Position numbers and translations under genes: made by a program
NCBI GenBank assembly: GCA_035508435.1
Contig: DATJNA010000161.1
Coordinates: 18,336-82,335 of the forward strand
Direction: 5' to 3'
DNA length: 64,000 nt
Origin: JASHVB01 sp035508435
GTDB taxonomy: Bacteria > Pseudomonadota > Alphaproteobacteria > Acetobacterales > Acetobacteraceae
Shown here: piece after piece, positions 51,046-60,440 of the stretch
Position numbering within the stretch: the first letter of the stretch is position 1
Layout of the letters: each line of letters opens with the position of its first letter
The notes under the pieces: model-generated
Seen by the model: only the letters and a program-made list of their open reading frames with translations
The model's database searches: none
Told to the model about the DNA's origin: nothing

Positions 51046-52491
51046 ATCAATTCCGACCTGACCGAGGCGCGCGCCCTCGCCGAAGCCGAGCGCTGGGACG
51101 AGGCTGCTGCTCTCTGCCGCACCGTTCTGGCCCGCGACGTTGCCGATCCGGCGGCATTGCACCTGCTGGGCCTGATCCTGTTGCGCCAGGGCAATCCGGT
51201 GGAAGCGGTGCCCCTGCTCTCGAGCGTGGCGGAACGCCATCCGGAGTCGGCGGTGCTGCATGCGCTGGGCGAAGCCTGCCTCGCGCTGGGTCTGCGCGGC
51301 GAGGCGGAGGCGCATTTCCGCGCGGCCGCCTCGGCTGCCGATGCGATGCCCGAGGCCTGGCTGTCACTCGGCAACATGTTGCTGGAGCGCGATGAAGCGG
51401 CCGAGGCGGAACATTGCTTCCGTGCCGCGCTCGCGCTGCGGCCCGAGTTCATGGAGGCAACGAACAATCTCGGCAATGCCCTCGTCGCGCAGCTTCGCCT
51501 GCCCGAAGCGTGGCAGAGCTACGCCGAGGCGCTGCGGCTGCGTCCCGACAGCGCCGATACCGGCTTCGCCTATGCGCTCGCACTGTTGCTGGGCGGCGAT
51601 TTCGCTGCGGGTTGGCGGCATTTCGAGGCACGGCGCGAAGTCGGGCCGCTGCGCTGGAACTATCAGCGCCGGCCGGCCATGCGGCAGTGGCAGCCCGGCA
51701 TGGCGTTGCCGGACCGGCGCGTGCTGCTGATGGCGGAACAAGGGTCGGGCGACATCATCCAATACGTGCGCTATGCGCCGCTGCTGGCGGCAACCGGCGT
51801 CCAGGTCGTGCTGGAGCTGCCGCGCGAGATGCACGGCGTATTTGCCGCCCTGCCCCACATAGAGCATGTCATCGCCCTGGAGGACCGCGACCCGGATTGC
51901 GACATTGCCGTTCCGCTACTGTCGCTGCCGCGGTATTTCGCAACCGTTCGCAACACCATTCCGCATGCGGTGCCATACGCTACCGTGCCGCCGGAACGCA
52001 TGGCGGCGTGGCGCGCCTGGCTGGGGCCGCCATGCGGGCGTCGCATCGGCCTGGTTTGCTCCGGCCGCCCGGAGCATCCGCACGATCGCAACCGCTCCAT
52101 CTTGCTGGCGCGGCTGGCGCCGATTCTCGCAGCGCCTGACTGCGACTTCGTGCTGGTGCAGCCGGAGTTGCGTGACCACGACCGGGCGGCGCTGGCCGCG
52201 GCACCCTCGCTGCGCTGGCCCGGCGCGCAACTTCGCGACTTCGCCGACACCGCGGCATTGCTGGCGGAACTCGACCTGCTGATCTCGGTTGATACCGCGG
52301 TGGCGCATCTCGCCGGTGCGCTGGCGCGGCCGGTCTGGACGCTGCTGCCCTATGCACCCGATTATCGCTGGCTGCTGGGCTGCCGCGACAGCCCGTGGTA
52401 TCCGACCATGCGCCTCTATCGCCAGGCGGCGCACGGCGACTGGGAGACGGTGATCGAAGCGGTGCGGCAGGATTTGGACGGCCGACGATAA
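51046..52491 (+). CDS. TPR protein with glycosyltransferase-9-like domain (paralogue 2); start codon unclear
   Basis: About 481 residues. TPR units (1-170; AEAHFRAAASAADAMPEAWL, AEHCFRAALALRPEFMEATN), then the GT-B-like domain: VLLMAEQGSGDIIQYVRYAP, GRRIGLVCSGRPEHPHDRN and SVDTAVAHLAGALARPVW. It is a clear homologue of the gene at 31352. TPR similarity continues upstream of the first standard start (TTG at 51157) to about 51049, but no ATG, GTG or TTG lies between the in-frame TAG at 51022 and 51157. AGGGAGG at 51028-51034 precedes GTC (51040) and ATC (51046); I give the ATC as best guess. It is followed by a monooxygenase gene after 12 bases. Confidence 0.75.
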   Translation: MNSDLTEARALAEAERWDEAAALCRTVLARDVADPAALHLLGLILLRQGNPVEAVPLLSSVAERHPESAVLHALGEACLALGLRGEAEAHFRAAASAADAMPEAWLSLGNMLLERDEAAEAEHCFRAALALRPEFMEATNNLGNALVAQLRLPEAWQSYAEALRLRPDSADTGFAYALALLLGGDFAAGWRHFEARREVGPLRWNYQRRPAMRQWQPGMALPDRRVLLMAEQGSGDIIQYVRYAPLLAATGVQVVLELPREMHGVFAALPHIEHVIALEDRDPDCDIAVPLLSLPRYFATVRNTIPHAVPYATVPPERMAAWRAWLGPPCGRRIGLVCSGRPEHPHDRNRSILLARLAPILAAPDCDFVLVQPELRDHDRAALAAAPSLRWPGAQLRDFADTAALLAELDLLISVDTAVAHLAGALARPVWTLLPYAPDYRWLLGCRDSPWYPTMRLYRQAAHGDWETVIEAVRQDLDGRR

Positions 52492-52503
52492 GGGAATGGA
52501 ACG

Positions 52504-53847
52504 ATGCGACAGATGGTGCTGGTGGGTTTTTTGCAGGCGCAGAACTGCACGATCCTGGCGAGCTCGTGGCGCCATCCGCTGTCGCGCACAGATTTCACTA
52601 CCGCTGCCTATTACCAGAGGATCGGCCAGGTGCTGGAGCACGGCAAGTTCCAGATGTCCTTCTTCGACGACCGCCTGGCGATGCCTGACATCTACGGCGG
52701 CAACCCCGCCGAGGTGGTCGCCAACGGCGTGCGCGTGGTGAAGATGGATCCGGTCGCGACCTTGCTCGCGATGGGGTTCGGCACAAAATACATGGGCATC
52801 GGCGCCACCGGCTCCACCACCTATTACGAACCGTTCGACATTGCCCGCCGCTTCCAGACGGTTGACCACATGATCGGCGGGCGCGCGGCGTGGAATGTCG
52901 TCACCTCGGTGAACGACGGTGAGGCGCACAACATGGGCCGCGAAATGCATCTGGCCCACGACCTGCGTTACGACCGCGCCGACGAGTTCATGGAAATTGT
53001 TCTCTCGTGCTGGGATGGATGGGAAGACGATGCGGTCGTCGTCGATAAAACGACCGGTTTATTCGCGCAGCCCGACAAGGTGCATCGGCTGGAATACGAA
53101 GGAAAATTCCTGAACTCGCACGGCACGTTCACCGTGCCGCGTTCGCCGCAAGGCCATCCGGTGATCATCCAGGCCGGCGCCAGTGATCGTGGCAAGGCGT
53201 TTGCCGCGCGCTGGGCCGAGACGGTGTTCGTGGGCTACCCCGATTTCGAATCCGGCCAGCGCCAGTACGCCGATTTCAAGGCGGCGGTGGCGGCGCATGG
53301 CCGCGATCCGGGGCTTGTCACGGTGAACACCATCGCCTTTCCGGTGGTGGCGGAGACCCGCGCCGAGGCCGAGGACAAGATGGCCCTGGTCGACTCGCTC
53401 TACCGCGAGGTGGACGGCCTGTCCTTGCTCTCGGAAGCGATGAATTTCGATTTCAAGAAGAAGGGCATGGATGAGCAATTCACCGATGAGGAAATCGAAT
53501 CGATGTCCGGCATGCAGGCGATGCGCGACCGCGTCGTGCGGCTGACCGGGCGCAACCCGACGCCGCGCGACTTCATCGAAGTGACGCGCCGCGGCCGTCC
53601 GCGCGAGGCGATCGTCGGCAGCGGCAAGGACGTCGCGGACCGGCTGGAAAAATGGTTTTCCGAGCATGCCTGCGACGGGTTCGTGATCGCGGCGACTCAC
53701 ATTCCGGGCGCGTTCGAGGATTTCGTCCGCTTCGTGGTGCCGGAGCTGCAACGCCGCGGCATTTATCACCAGGACTATGAGGGCGCGACACTGCGGGAAA
53801 ATCTCGGCCTGCCGCATCCGCCGCTGGGGTGGTGGAAGCGGTCATAG
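52504..53847 (+). CDS. LLM-class flavin-dependent monooxygenase (NtaA/SnaA/DszA group)
   Basis: 447 residues. Family marks: HGKFQMSFFDDRLAMPDIYG, TYYEPFDIARRFQTVDHMIG, GRAAWNVVTSVNDGEAHNMG and the FMN/phosphate-binding PVIIQAGASDRGKAFAARWA. These enzymes oxygenate substrates such as nitrilotriacetate, dibenzothiophene sulfone or alkanesulfonates using FMNH2 from a separate reductase, which is not nearby. AAGGGAATGG lies before the ATG. The close upstream TPR gene may be co-transcribed by chance of location. Confidence 0.88.
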   Translation: MRQMVLVGFLQAQNCTILASSWRHPLSRTDFTTAAYYQRIGQVLEHGKFQMSFFDDRLAMPDIYGGNPAEVVANGVRVVKMDPVATLLAMGFGTKYMGIGATGSTTYYEPFDIARRFQTVDHMIGGRAAWNVVTSVNDGEAHNMGREMHLAHDLRYDRADEFMEIVLSCWDGWEDDAVVVDKTTGLFAQPDKVHRLEYEGKFLNSHGTFTVPRSPQGHPVIIQAGASDRGKAFAARWAETVFVGYPDFESGQRQYADFKAAVAAHGRDPGLVTVNTIAFPVVAETRAEAEDKMALVDSLYREVDGLSLLSEAMNFDFKKKGMDEQFTDEEIESMSGMQAMRDRVVRLTGRNPTPRDFIEVTRRGRPREAIVGSGKDVADRLEKWFSEHACDGFVIAATHIPGAFEDFVRFVVPELQRRGIYHQDYEGATLRENLGLPHPPLGWWKRS

Positions 53848-54095
53848 CGGCGCTTGGCACGGCGAGGCGGCACCGCGACCGTTCTGCCGCCGTGCGTGTG
53901 GCAGAGGCGGCTGGCAACTGGATCAGGCCCACGGACTTTAACGTCCCGTGTTAACTGTTCGTTTCTACTTTTGGGGTATTGCCGGCACATGAAGTCCACC
54001 GGTGCGCGGACGATCATGTCGAACCGCGGGCGCAGTGCCATGTGACGGCCTGTTGCGCGCAGCGGTCGTCCGTCGTCGCTGGGAAAGGCCAGATC

Positions 54096-56084
54096 ATGCT
54101 CGACGTTACGGCAAATATCGACCAGTCGCGTCCTGCGTCGAGCGCCGAAGAGCCGGCGCAACCTGGCCTTCCGGGCGCGGTGGCCACCGCGCCGCCCATC
54201 GATCGAGCCGAGATTGTGGCGCCGAGCGTGACCAAACGGCTGGTGATGTTGCTGACTGTCGTCACGATCCCACTGCTGGCGTTTTCCGCGCTGCTGATCC
54301 TGCTGCACGCCCGCGAGGAGCAGCGCCAGTTCGAGCAGCAGATCCGCGCCACCACGATCGCAACATCGCTCGCCATCGATGGAGAGATCCTGCGCGAACA
54401 GGCCATTTTGACCACACTGCGCTCGGTTCAGTCGATGCGGACGCACGATTGGGCGGAATTCTACCGGATCGCCAAGGCAGCGGTCGCGGACGAGCCGGGC
54501 GCCCGCATCACGCTGAACGATCCGACCGGGCGAATGGTGATCAGCACCATGGTGCCCTACGGCGCCGCATTGCCTTTCACCAACAATGCGGCGCCGATCC
54601 GCCGCGTGGTCGCCGTCGGCAAGCCGTATGTGTCCGATTTGTTCGTCGGCGCTGTTTCGCACGAACGAATCCTCGCGGTCTATGCTCCGGTCGTTCAGGA
54701 CGGGTCAGTAGCCTACGTCCTCTCGATTGCGTTTCCGACCGACGCAGTGTCGCGGATTGTGCATGAACAGGAGCTGCCCACCGCCGGGTTCGGCGTCGTC
54801 ATCGACCGAGGCGGAACGATCATCGCGCGTTCCATCGGCGAGAACGCCTATGTCGGGCAACGGGGCGCACCGGGGATGGTCGAGCCGACGCGCAAGGCGA
54901 CCGCCGGCTACTTCGAGGCGCGCACCCTTGATGGCCTGTATGTCGAGGGCGAATTCGTCAAGTCGCCGCTAAGCGAGTGGACGGTGTCGCTCGGCATGCA
55001 GCGGTCCGCACTCGAAGCGCCGCTGCGGCGCGCTTTATGGATGTTCGGCGGCGGCGGCCTGGCGATCTTCGCGGCGGCCATGACGTTCGGCTGGTACCAG
55101 GGACGCAACTTCGTCCGAATGCTGGCAAGACTGCACCGCATGGCCGAGTCACTCGGCCGCGGCGAAGAACTGGCGCCAACCACCTTCGGTGTCCGCGAAG
55201 CCCAGTACATCGCCAACGGAATGGTCGCCGCTTCCCAATCCCTCAATCGCCATGCAGCCGAGCGTGAGGCCATCATGGCTACGCTCGATGCGAGCAATCA
55301 GCGGCTTGAACTGGCCAACAAGGATCTGGAGAGCTTTTCCTACTCGGTATCGCACGATCTGCGCACGCCGCTCCGCGCCATCGACGGGTTCTCCCGCATT
55401 CTGGCCGAGGACTATGCGTCCAGCCTCGATCAGGAAGGGCTGCGATTGCTCAAACTGGTATGCGACAACACGCGCAAGCTCGGCCGGCTGATCGACGATA
55501 TCCTCGCCTTCTCCCGCACCGGACGACAGGATATCGAGCCGGTCGATGTCGACATGACTGCGCTGGTGCGTGAAGTCATCGACGAACTCAGGCCGGCGCT
55601 GGAGCAACGCACGGTGGCGTTCAACGTCGAGGCGCTGCCGCCAGCGCACACCGACCGTGCCATGATGCAGCGCGTTCTGACCAACCTGCTTGACAACGCA
55701 ATAAAATATACGGCGCCGAAGCCTGCCGCCACGATCGGGGTCGCCGGCCAGGTTGCCGGCAACGAGATCATCTACTGCGTCACGGACAACGGCGTCGGCT
55801 TCGACGAAAAATATGTCGGCAAGTTGTTCGGCGTGTTCCAGCGGCTGCATGCGCCCGGCGAATTCCAGGGCACCGGCATCGGCCTGGCAATCGTCAAGCG
55901 CATCATGACACGCCAGGGCGGACGCGTCTGGGCGGAGGGCGCACTGGGTGAAGGCGCCGCGTTCTACTTCACCATCCCGAACGCCGTCAGCGCCGCATCT
56001 CCGCCAACCGAGCTTGATGCCGTCGCCCCCGCTGCGTCAGCTAACAACGAGGCTTCACATGCCGGACTCTGCCACAGTGGTTGA
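54096..56084 (+). CDS. Cache-domain sensor histidine kinase
   Basis: 662 residues from the ATG at 54096 (AAAGG upstream). TM1 (about 46-67), a double-Cache-type periplasmic domain (70-310), TM2 (about 313-335), HAMP-like linker, HisKA with His420 in SYSVSHDLRTPLRAIDGFSR, and HATPase with NLLDNAIKYTAPK and FQGTGIGLAIVKRIM. HisKA/HATPase of the phytochrome-like (Cph1) type usually works with a small Rcp1 receiver, and one overlaps the 3' end by 26 bases. The ligand is probably a small molecule; unknown. Confidence 0.92.
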   Translation: MLDVTANIDQSRPASSAEEPAQPGLPGAVATAPPIDRAEIVAPSVTKRLVMLLTVVTIPLLAFSALLILLHAREEQRQFEQQIRATTIATSLAIDGEILREQAILTTLRSVQSMRTHDWAEFYRIAKAAVADEPGARITLNDPTGRMVISTMVPYGAALPFTNNAAPIRRVVAVGKPYVSDLFVGAVSHERILAVYAPVVQDGSVAYVLSIAFPTDAVSRIVHEQELPTAGFGVVIDRGGTIIARSIGENAYVGQRGAPGMVEPTRKATAGYFEARTLDGLYVEGEFVKSPLSEWTVSLGMQRSALEAPLRRALWMFGGGGLAIFAAAMTFGWYQGRNFVRMLARLHRMAESLGRGEELAPTTFGVREAQYIANGMVAASQSLNRHAAEREAIMATLDASNQRLELANKDLESFSYSVSHDLRTPLRAIDGFSRILAEDYASSLDQEGLRLLKLVCDNTRKLGRLIDDILAFSRTGRQDIEPVDVDMTALVREVIDELRPALEQRTVAFNVEALPPAHTDRAMMQRVLTNLLDNAIKYTAPKPAATIGVAGQVAGNEIIYCVTDNGVGFDEKYVGKLFGVFQRLHAPGEFQGTGIGLAIVKRIMTRQGGRVWAEGALGEGAAFYFTIPNAVSAASPPTELDAVAPAASANNEASHAGLCHSG

Positions 56085-56502
56085 TATCCTCCTGGTCGAG
56101 GATAACGACAGCGATGCCGAACTCTGCATACGCGCGTTGCGCAAGCACAAGCTGGCCAACCATCTTGTCCGGGTGAAGGACGGTGCCGAGGCGCTCGATC
56201 TGTTGTTCTCGACCGGACCATGCGCCAACCGCGAGCGGCCGTCGCCCAAGGTCGTATTGCTCGACTTGCGGCTGCCGAAGGTTGACGGACTGGAGGTGCT
56301 CCAGCGCGTGAAGGCCGACGAACGCACCCGCACCTTGCCAATCGTCGTGGTGACCTCCTCGAAGGAAGACCGCGACATCGTCGAGGCCTATGGTCTCGGC
56401 GTCAACAGTTTCATCAGCAAGCCGGTGGAATTCGAGGCCTTCGTGGACATCGTGGGCAAGCTCGGATTCTACTGGCTGGTGGTCAACCGGCCGCCGGCGT
56501 GA
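56059..56502 (+). CDS. Rcp1-like single-domain response regulator
   Basis: 147 residues, receiver only. DILLVEDNDSDAELCIRALR, phospho-Asp in VVLLDLRLPKVDGLEVL, VVTSSKEDRDIVEAYGLGVN and Lys in SFISKPVEF match the Rcp1/CheY-like group paired with Cache or phytochrome kinases. Overlap with the kinase gene implies coupled expression. No output domain, so it acts by protein contact or phosphotransfer. Confidence 0.92.
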   Translation: MPDSATVVDILLVEDNDSDAELCIRALRKHKLANHLVRVKDGAEALDLLFSTGPCANRERPSPKVVLLDLRLPKVDGLEVLQRVKADERTRTLPIVVVTSSKEDRDIVEAYGLGVNSFISKPVEFEAFVDIVGKLGFYWLVVNRPPA

Positions 56503-56520
56503 GTGGTGCGTTCACCCGCC

Positions 56521-58896
56521 ATGTCCACGTCATCCCCCATCGTTGCTGCGACTGACCAACACAGGTCGGGGCGCATCAAAATTCTGGTGCTGGAAGATCA
56601 GGAAACCGACTTCGAGCTGGAAATGCGCGTGCTGCGCCAGGCCGGCATGGGCTGCGTGGCGCGACGCGTCGACACTCGGCCGGAGTTCGTCACGGCGCTG
56701 CGCGAATTCGAGCCGGACGTCGTCATCGTCGACTATCAGGTGCCAGGCTTCGACGGACTGGAGGCAGCGCGGATTGCCAAGGCGCAGCGCTTTGACCTGC
56801 CAGTGCTGCTGGCAACCGGTGTGCTCGCCGACAATGACGCGGTCGGCGCATTCCAGGCCGGCATCACCGATTACGTGCTGAAGGACCGGCTCGCGCGGCT
56901 GCCGGCGGCGGTCAGCCGAGCGATCGGCGAGGCCGAGCGGTTGCGGCAACGCCAGCGCATCGAGGCGGATCGCGACATGCTTGTCCGCATCATGGAAACC
57001 AGCAGCGCGGGCATTATCGGCACCAACGTCGCGGGCAAGATCGTGGCGTGGAACGCCAGCGCCGCCCGGCTCTACGGTCACTCCAGAAGTGATGCCATTG
57101 GCCGCCACCTCCTCGAGGTGATTGCCGCGGACTACAGCGATGTATTCGATGAGGCCCTGCACAACGTGATCGAGCAAGGCAAGGCGGTCTCCATCGAGCA
57201 AGAACTGCCGCGCGACCGCGGCGATGACCTGGTGGTGGTGCTGTCAATGTCGCCGATCCGCGATGCGGCGGAGACGTTGGTTGGCGTATCGATCATCGTG
57301 CGCGACATCACCGAACAAAAGCGGATTCAACGGCAGGTTCGCCAGGCGCGCGTCCAGGCGGAGCAAGCCAGTCAGGCGAAATCCCGCTTCCTGGCGCTGA
57401 TCACGCACGAATTGCGGACCCCGCTGCACGGGATTCTCGGCTATGCGGAGTTACTGCTGCTGGAGGGCGGCTTGACCAGGCAGCAGTCGGAGCGCCTCGA
57501 ATCGATGATGGCGGCGGGACAGTATCTGCTGAGCACGATCAATGCCGTGCTGGACATGTCGCAGATCGAAGCCGAGCGCCTGGAACTGTCGCCGTCCGTC
57601 ATCGAGCTGCGAGAACTCATCGATACGTGCCTCGACGTGATACGGCCTGCCGCCGACGCCAAGGGGCTGGCGCTGAGCATCGCGCAGGCTGCCCCGCTGC
57701 GGCTGGTCGCAGACGCGTCCCGGCTGCGCCAGGTTTTGCTCAACCTGTTGGGCAACGCCGTCAAATTCACACCCCGCGGCAGCGTCGAGATACGCTACTC
57801 CGCATTGCATGGCGGCACCCGCGTGCTCGTCGAGGTCGCCGACACCGGCCCGGGCGTTTGGCCCCGGCACCGCGACAAGCTGTTCCAGGTATTCGAGCGG
57901 CTCAATGCCAACGCCGTCAGCGGCGTCGAAGGCGCCGGCCTCGGCCTCGCGCTTACCGCGAGACTGCTGCAGTTGATGGCGGGGCAGATCGGGTACGACG
58001 ACAACCCCGGCGGCGGCAGCATCTTCTGGTTCGAACTGCCCTGCGGCGATGTCGCCGCGGCCACCGCCGAGACCGTCGCCACGCCGGCACAGACCGTTGG
58101 ATCGCCGCGCCTGCGTGTTCTCGTGGTGGACGACGACCCATTGAACCAGAGCATTGCGGGCCGGTTCCTGGGCATGGCCGGCCACACGGTGACAGCGGTC
58201 GATAGCGGGGCAGCGGCGGTCAAGGCAGCCGCCACGCAGACCTTCGACATCATCCTGATGGACGTGCGGATGCCGGGGATGAACGGCCTGGAGGCGACAC
58301 GGCATATCCGCGCACTGCCGCCGCCGAATTGCCACGTCCCGGTGCTCGCCGTCACCGCGCACGCCTTTGCGGACCAGGTGCTGGCCTGCAAGCAAGCCGG
58401 CATGAACGGCCACGTTGCCAAGCCATTCAATCAGGCCGCATTGCTCGCGGCCGTGGTGGACGCCGCGAGTGCCGGAAAGCACCCGCCAGCCTCGACGGAC
58501 GCAGCGGAAGACACCGCAACCGCCATGTTCGACCGCGCGATTTTCGCGGAGGTCTGCGACGCGCTGCCGTCCGCCGAACGGCGGGTCCACATGCGGACAT
58601 TGATCTCGCGGGGCGAAACACTCCAGGCCGAGTTGCGCGATCCGGCGATGCGGTCGCAGGCGTCGCGGTTGGCCGAAGCCGCGCACAAGCTCGCCGGCGG
58701 GGCCGGCACATTCGGCTTCCTGTCGATGGCGGCGGCGGCCCGGGCATTCGAATCCGCCGCCGACCGCAACGCCGGGGACACGGGCATGCAGGCCGACCGG
58801 TTGGCCGGCATCATCGCTGAGTCGCTGGCAGTGGCTCGGAGCGCGCTGGACGGCGCGGACGTCAGGTCCGGTAGGGCTGCATCGCAGCCAGTGTAG
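56521..58896 (+). CDS. Hybrid histidine kinase (receiver, PAS, HisKA, HATPase, receiver, Hpt)
   Basis: 791 residues, soluble. An N-terminal receiver (about 20-140; VVIVDYQVPGFDG) replaces a sensor domain, then PAS (about 155-275), HisKA (His296 in LITHELRTPLHG), HATPase (GAGLGLALTARLL), a second receiver (IILMDVRMPGMNG) and Hpt (His722 in AAHKLAGGAGTFG). Starting with a receiver suggests it is driven by another kinase, most simply the upstream Cache kinase. The ATG at 56521 lacks a ribosome site; a GTG at 56503 touching the preceding TGA is an alternative. Its 3' end overlaps the convergent gene by 35 bases. Confidence 0.92.
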   Translation: MSTSSPIVAATDQHRSGRIKILVLEDQETDFELEMRVLRQAGMGCVARRVDTRPEFVTALREFEPDVVIVDYQVPGFDGLEAARIAKAQRFDLPVLLATGVLADNDAVGAFQAGITDYVLKDRLARLPAAVSRAIGEAERLRQRQRIEADRDMLVRIMETSSAGIIGTNVAGKIVAWNASAARLYGHSRSDAIGRHLLEVIAADYSDVFDEALHNVIEQGKAVSIEQELPRDRGDDLVVVLSMSPIRDAAETLVGVSIIVRDITEQKRIQRQVRQARVQAEQASQAKSRFLALITHELRTPLHGILGYAELLLLEGGLTRQQSERLESMMAAGQYLLSTINAVLDMSQIEAERLELSPSVIELRELIDTCLDVIRPAADAKGLALSIAQAAPLRLVADASRLRQVLLNLLGNAVKFTPRGSVEIRYSALHGGTRVLVEVADTGPGVWPRHRDKLFQVFERLNANAVSGVEGAGLGLALTARLLQLMAGQIGYDDNPGGGSIFWFELPCGDVAAATAETVATPAQTVGSPRLRVLVVDDDPLNQSIAGRFLGMAGHTVTAVDSGAAAVKAAATQTFDIILMDVRMPGMNGLEATRHIRALPPPNCHVPVLAVTAHAFADQVLACKQAGMNGHVAKPFNQAALLAAVVDAASAGKHPPASTDAAEDTATAMFDRAIFAEVCDALPSAERRVHMRTLISRGETLQAELRDPAMRSQASRLAEAAHKLAGGAGTFGFLSMAAAARAFESAADRNAGDTGMQADRLAGIIAESLAVARSALDGADVRSGRAASQPV

Positions 58897-60277
58897 CACG
58901 TGCGGTCGCCACAAAATGCCGCTGCAGCGCGTCGGCCGCGGTCGGCTGCGCGTCGATCGCCTGCGCGGCGTCGGCCAACGCGGCGCACCCCAGGTTGCCG
59001 GCGACTGCAGCGAGGTTGCGCAGGCGCTGCTGCAATTCAGTCGGCGCCACCGCCACCCAGCCTTGCACGCCCGGCAGGATGTCGTTGATCAGATCTGCGA
59101 CATTGTCGAGCAATCGGCCCATCGCGTCCTGCGGCAAATGGTTGACGACGTCCTTGAGCCGGTCGAGTTCGAGCGTTCGCGCCGCCGGATCGGACGGCAA
59201 CGCCGGCAAATGCTCCCGCACACATGCCAGCAGGGAGTCGCCCCGGATCGGTTTCATCAGGTAGCCATTCATTCCCGCAGCGATCAGCTCGCGTGTGAAC
59301 GTCCGGAAGTTGGTGGTCGTCATCGCGATGACCGGCAGCAGGCGTTTCGTGCCGGGCAGTGATCGGATCAGCCGCGTCACGCTCGTGCCGTCAAGGACCG
59401 GCATCCGTACGTCCATCAGCGCCATGTCGTACTGATCGCGGATCACCGCCGCCAGCGCTTCCTGCCCGTTCGCCGCGCCGTGCGCCAGGTAGCCGGTGCC
59501 GGTCAGGATATGTATTGCCGCGTCGCGCGTCAGTTCGTCATCGTCCGCCACCAGGATGCGGCGATGTTGCGGCGTGTCGTCGTCAGCGGTCCGGGCCCGC
59601 GGGGCACCACCGTGGCGCGGCTGGACGCTGCGATACACGTGCAGCAAGGCGCGCTGCTGGTCGAGCCGCTCGCTGGTCGGCGGGGATCGCGGCGAGGCCT
59701 CCGGCCCGGCTAGCGCGGACAGAGCGCCGGTCGCGGCATCGCCGGGCGCATCGCGCCACGAAATGGCTGGCTCGGCTGGCTGCGTGCCGTCTGAGCGCCA
59801 ACTGACCGGCTGTGGGGTGCCCGCCGGATCAGAACCCCAGACCATTGGCGCCGCGGGCCGGTCGGCAACGCCGTCACCCGTGAGGCCGGCAATGCGGCGG
59901 AGCAATTGCGAGGGAACGAAGGGCTTGCACAAAAGCCCGGTAGCGCCGGCACGCCTGGCCGCCATCAATGCCTTGTCGGTGTGGTAGCTGGTGAGGATCA
60001 GGATTGGCACCTGTTGCCAATTCGGCAAACGCCGCAACGCCGTTGTTGTCTCGACACCGTTGCCGTCCGGCATGGCAAGATCGAGGATCGCCAACGAGGC
60101 ATCGAGATGCGGCGCGTACGACAAAGCCTCATGGCCGCTCGCGGCGCTGACGACGATGTAGTCGGCCTTGGCGAGCAATGAGCGCAGGAGATCACGCACG
60201 ATCGGATCATCGTCCGCGACCAGAGCTACATGCCTGACGCGTTGAGATGCATGCTCTGGACGAGCGGCGGCGGCCAT
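58862..60277 (-). CDS. Two-receiver protein with degenerate Hpt domain
   Basis: 471 residues. Receiver 1 (15-130; LAILDLAMPDGNGVE), a Pro/Arg-rich linker (140-235), receiver 2 (about 240-360; MALMDVRMPVLDG) and a C-terminal helical domain aligned with Hpt. There the expected HTLKGAAGNLG motif reads RNLAAVAGNLG, so the phospho-His is Arg420 and the helper Lys is Ala. It cannot relay phosphate and may act as a sink, scaffold or decoy. It is convergent with and overlaps the hybrid kinase gene. Confidence 0.88.
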   Translation of the reverse strand: MAAAARPEHASQRVRHVALVADDDPIVRDLLRSLLAKADYIVVSAASGHEALSYAPHLDASLAILDLAMPDGNGVETTTALRRLPNWQQVPILILTSYHTDKALMAARRAGATGLLCKPFVPSQLLRRIAGLTGDGVADRPAAPMVWGSDPAGTPQPVSWRSDGTQPAEPAISWRDAPGDAATGALSALAGPEASPRSPPTSERLDQQRALLHVYRSVQPRHGGAPRARTADDDTPQHRRILVADDDELTRDAAIHILTGTGYLAHGAANGQEALAAVIRDQYDMALMDVRMPVLDGTSVTRLIRSLPGTKRLLPVIAMTTTNFRTFTRELIAAGMNGYLMKPIRGDSLLACVREHLPALPSDPAARTLELDRLKDVVNHLPQDAMGRLLDNVADLINDILPGVQGWVAVAPTELQQRLRNLAAVAGNLGCAALADAAQAIDAQPTAADALQRHFVATARATLAAMQPYRT

Positions 60278-60440
60278 GGCGCGCCTCCAGAAGACGATTC
60301 TGCAGCTAGCATAAAAGTCTTACCAATCAGTGAATTGCGCCAGGAGCGGCGGTGGCTGAGGCTGCCGCGCCATCGACCGGCCAATCGCCGGCGAGGCAAT
60401 CGCACCGATGTCCGGCCGCCGGTTCATAGCCGCCCGCGTG

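Noticed and set aside
53938..53955. CtrA site (TTAA-N7-TTAA) before the Cache kinase
   Set aside because: The two TTAA elements are nine bases apart rather than seven, so the spacing is wrong for CtrA.
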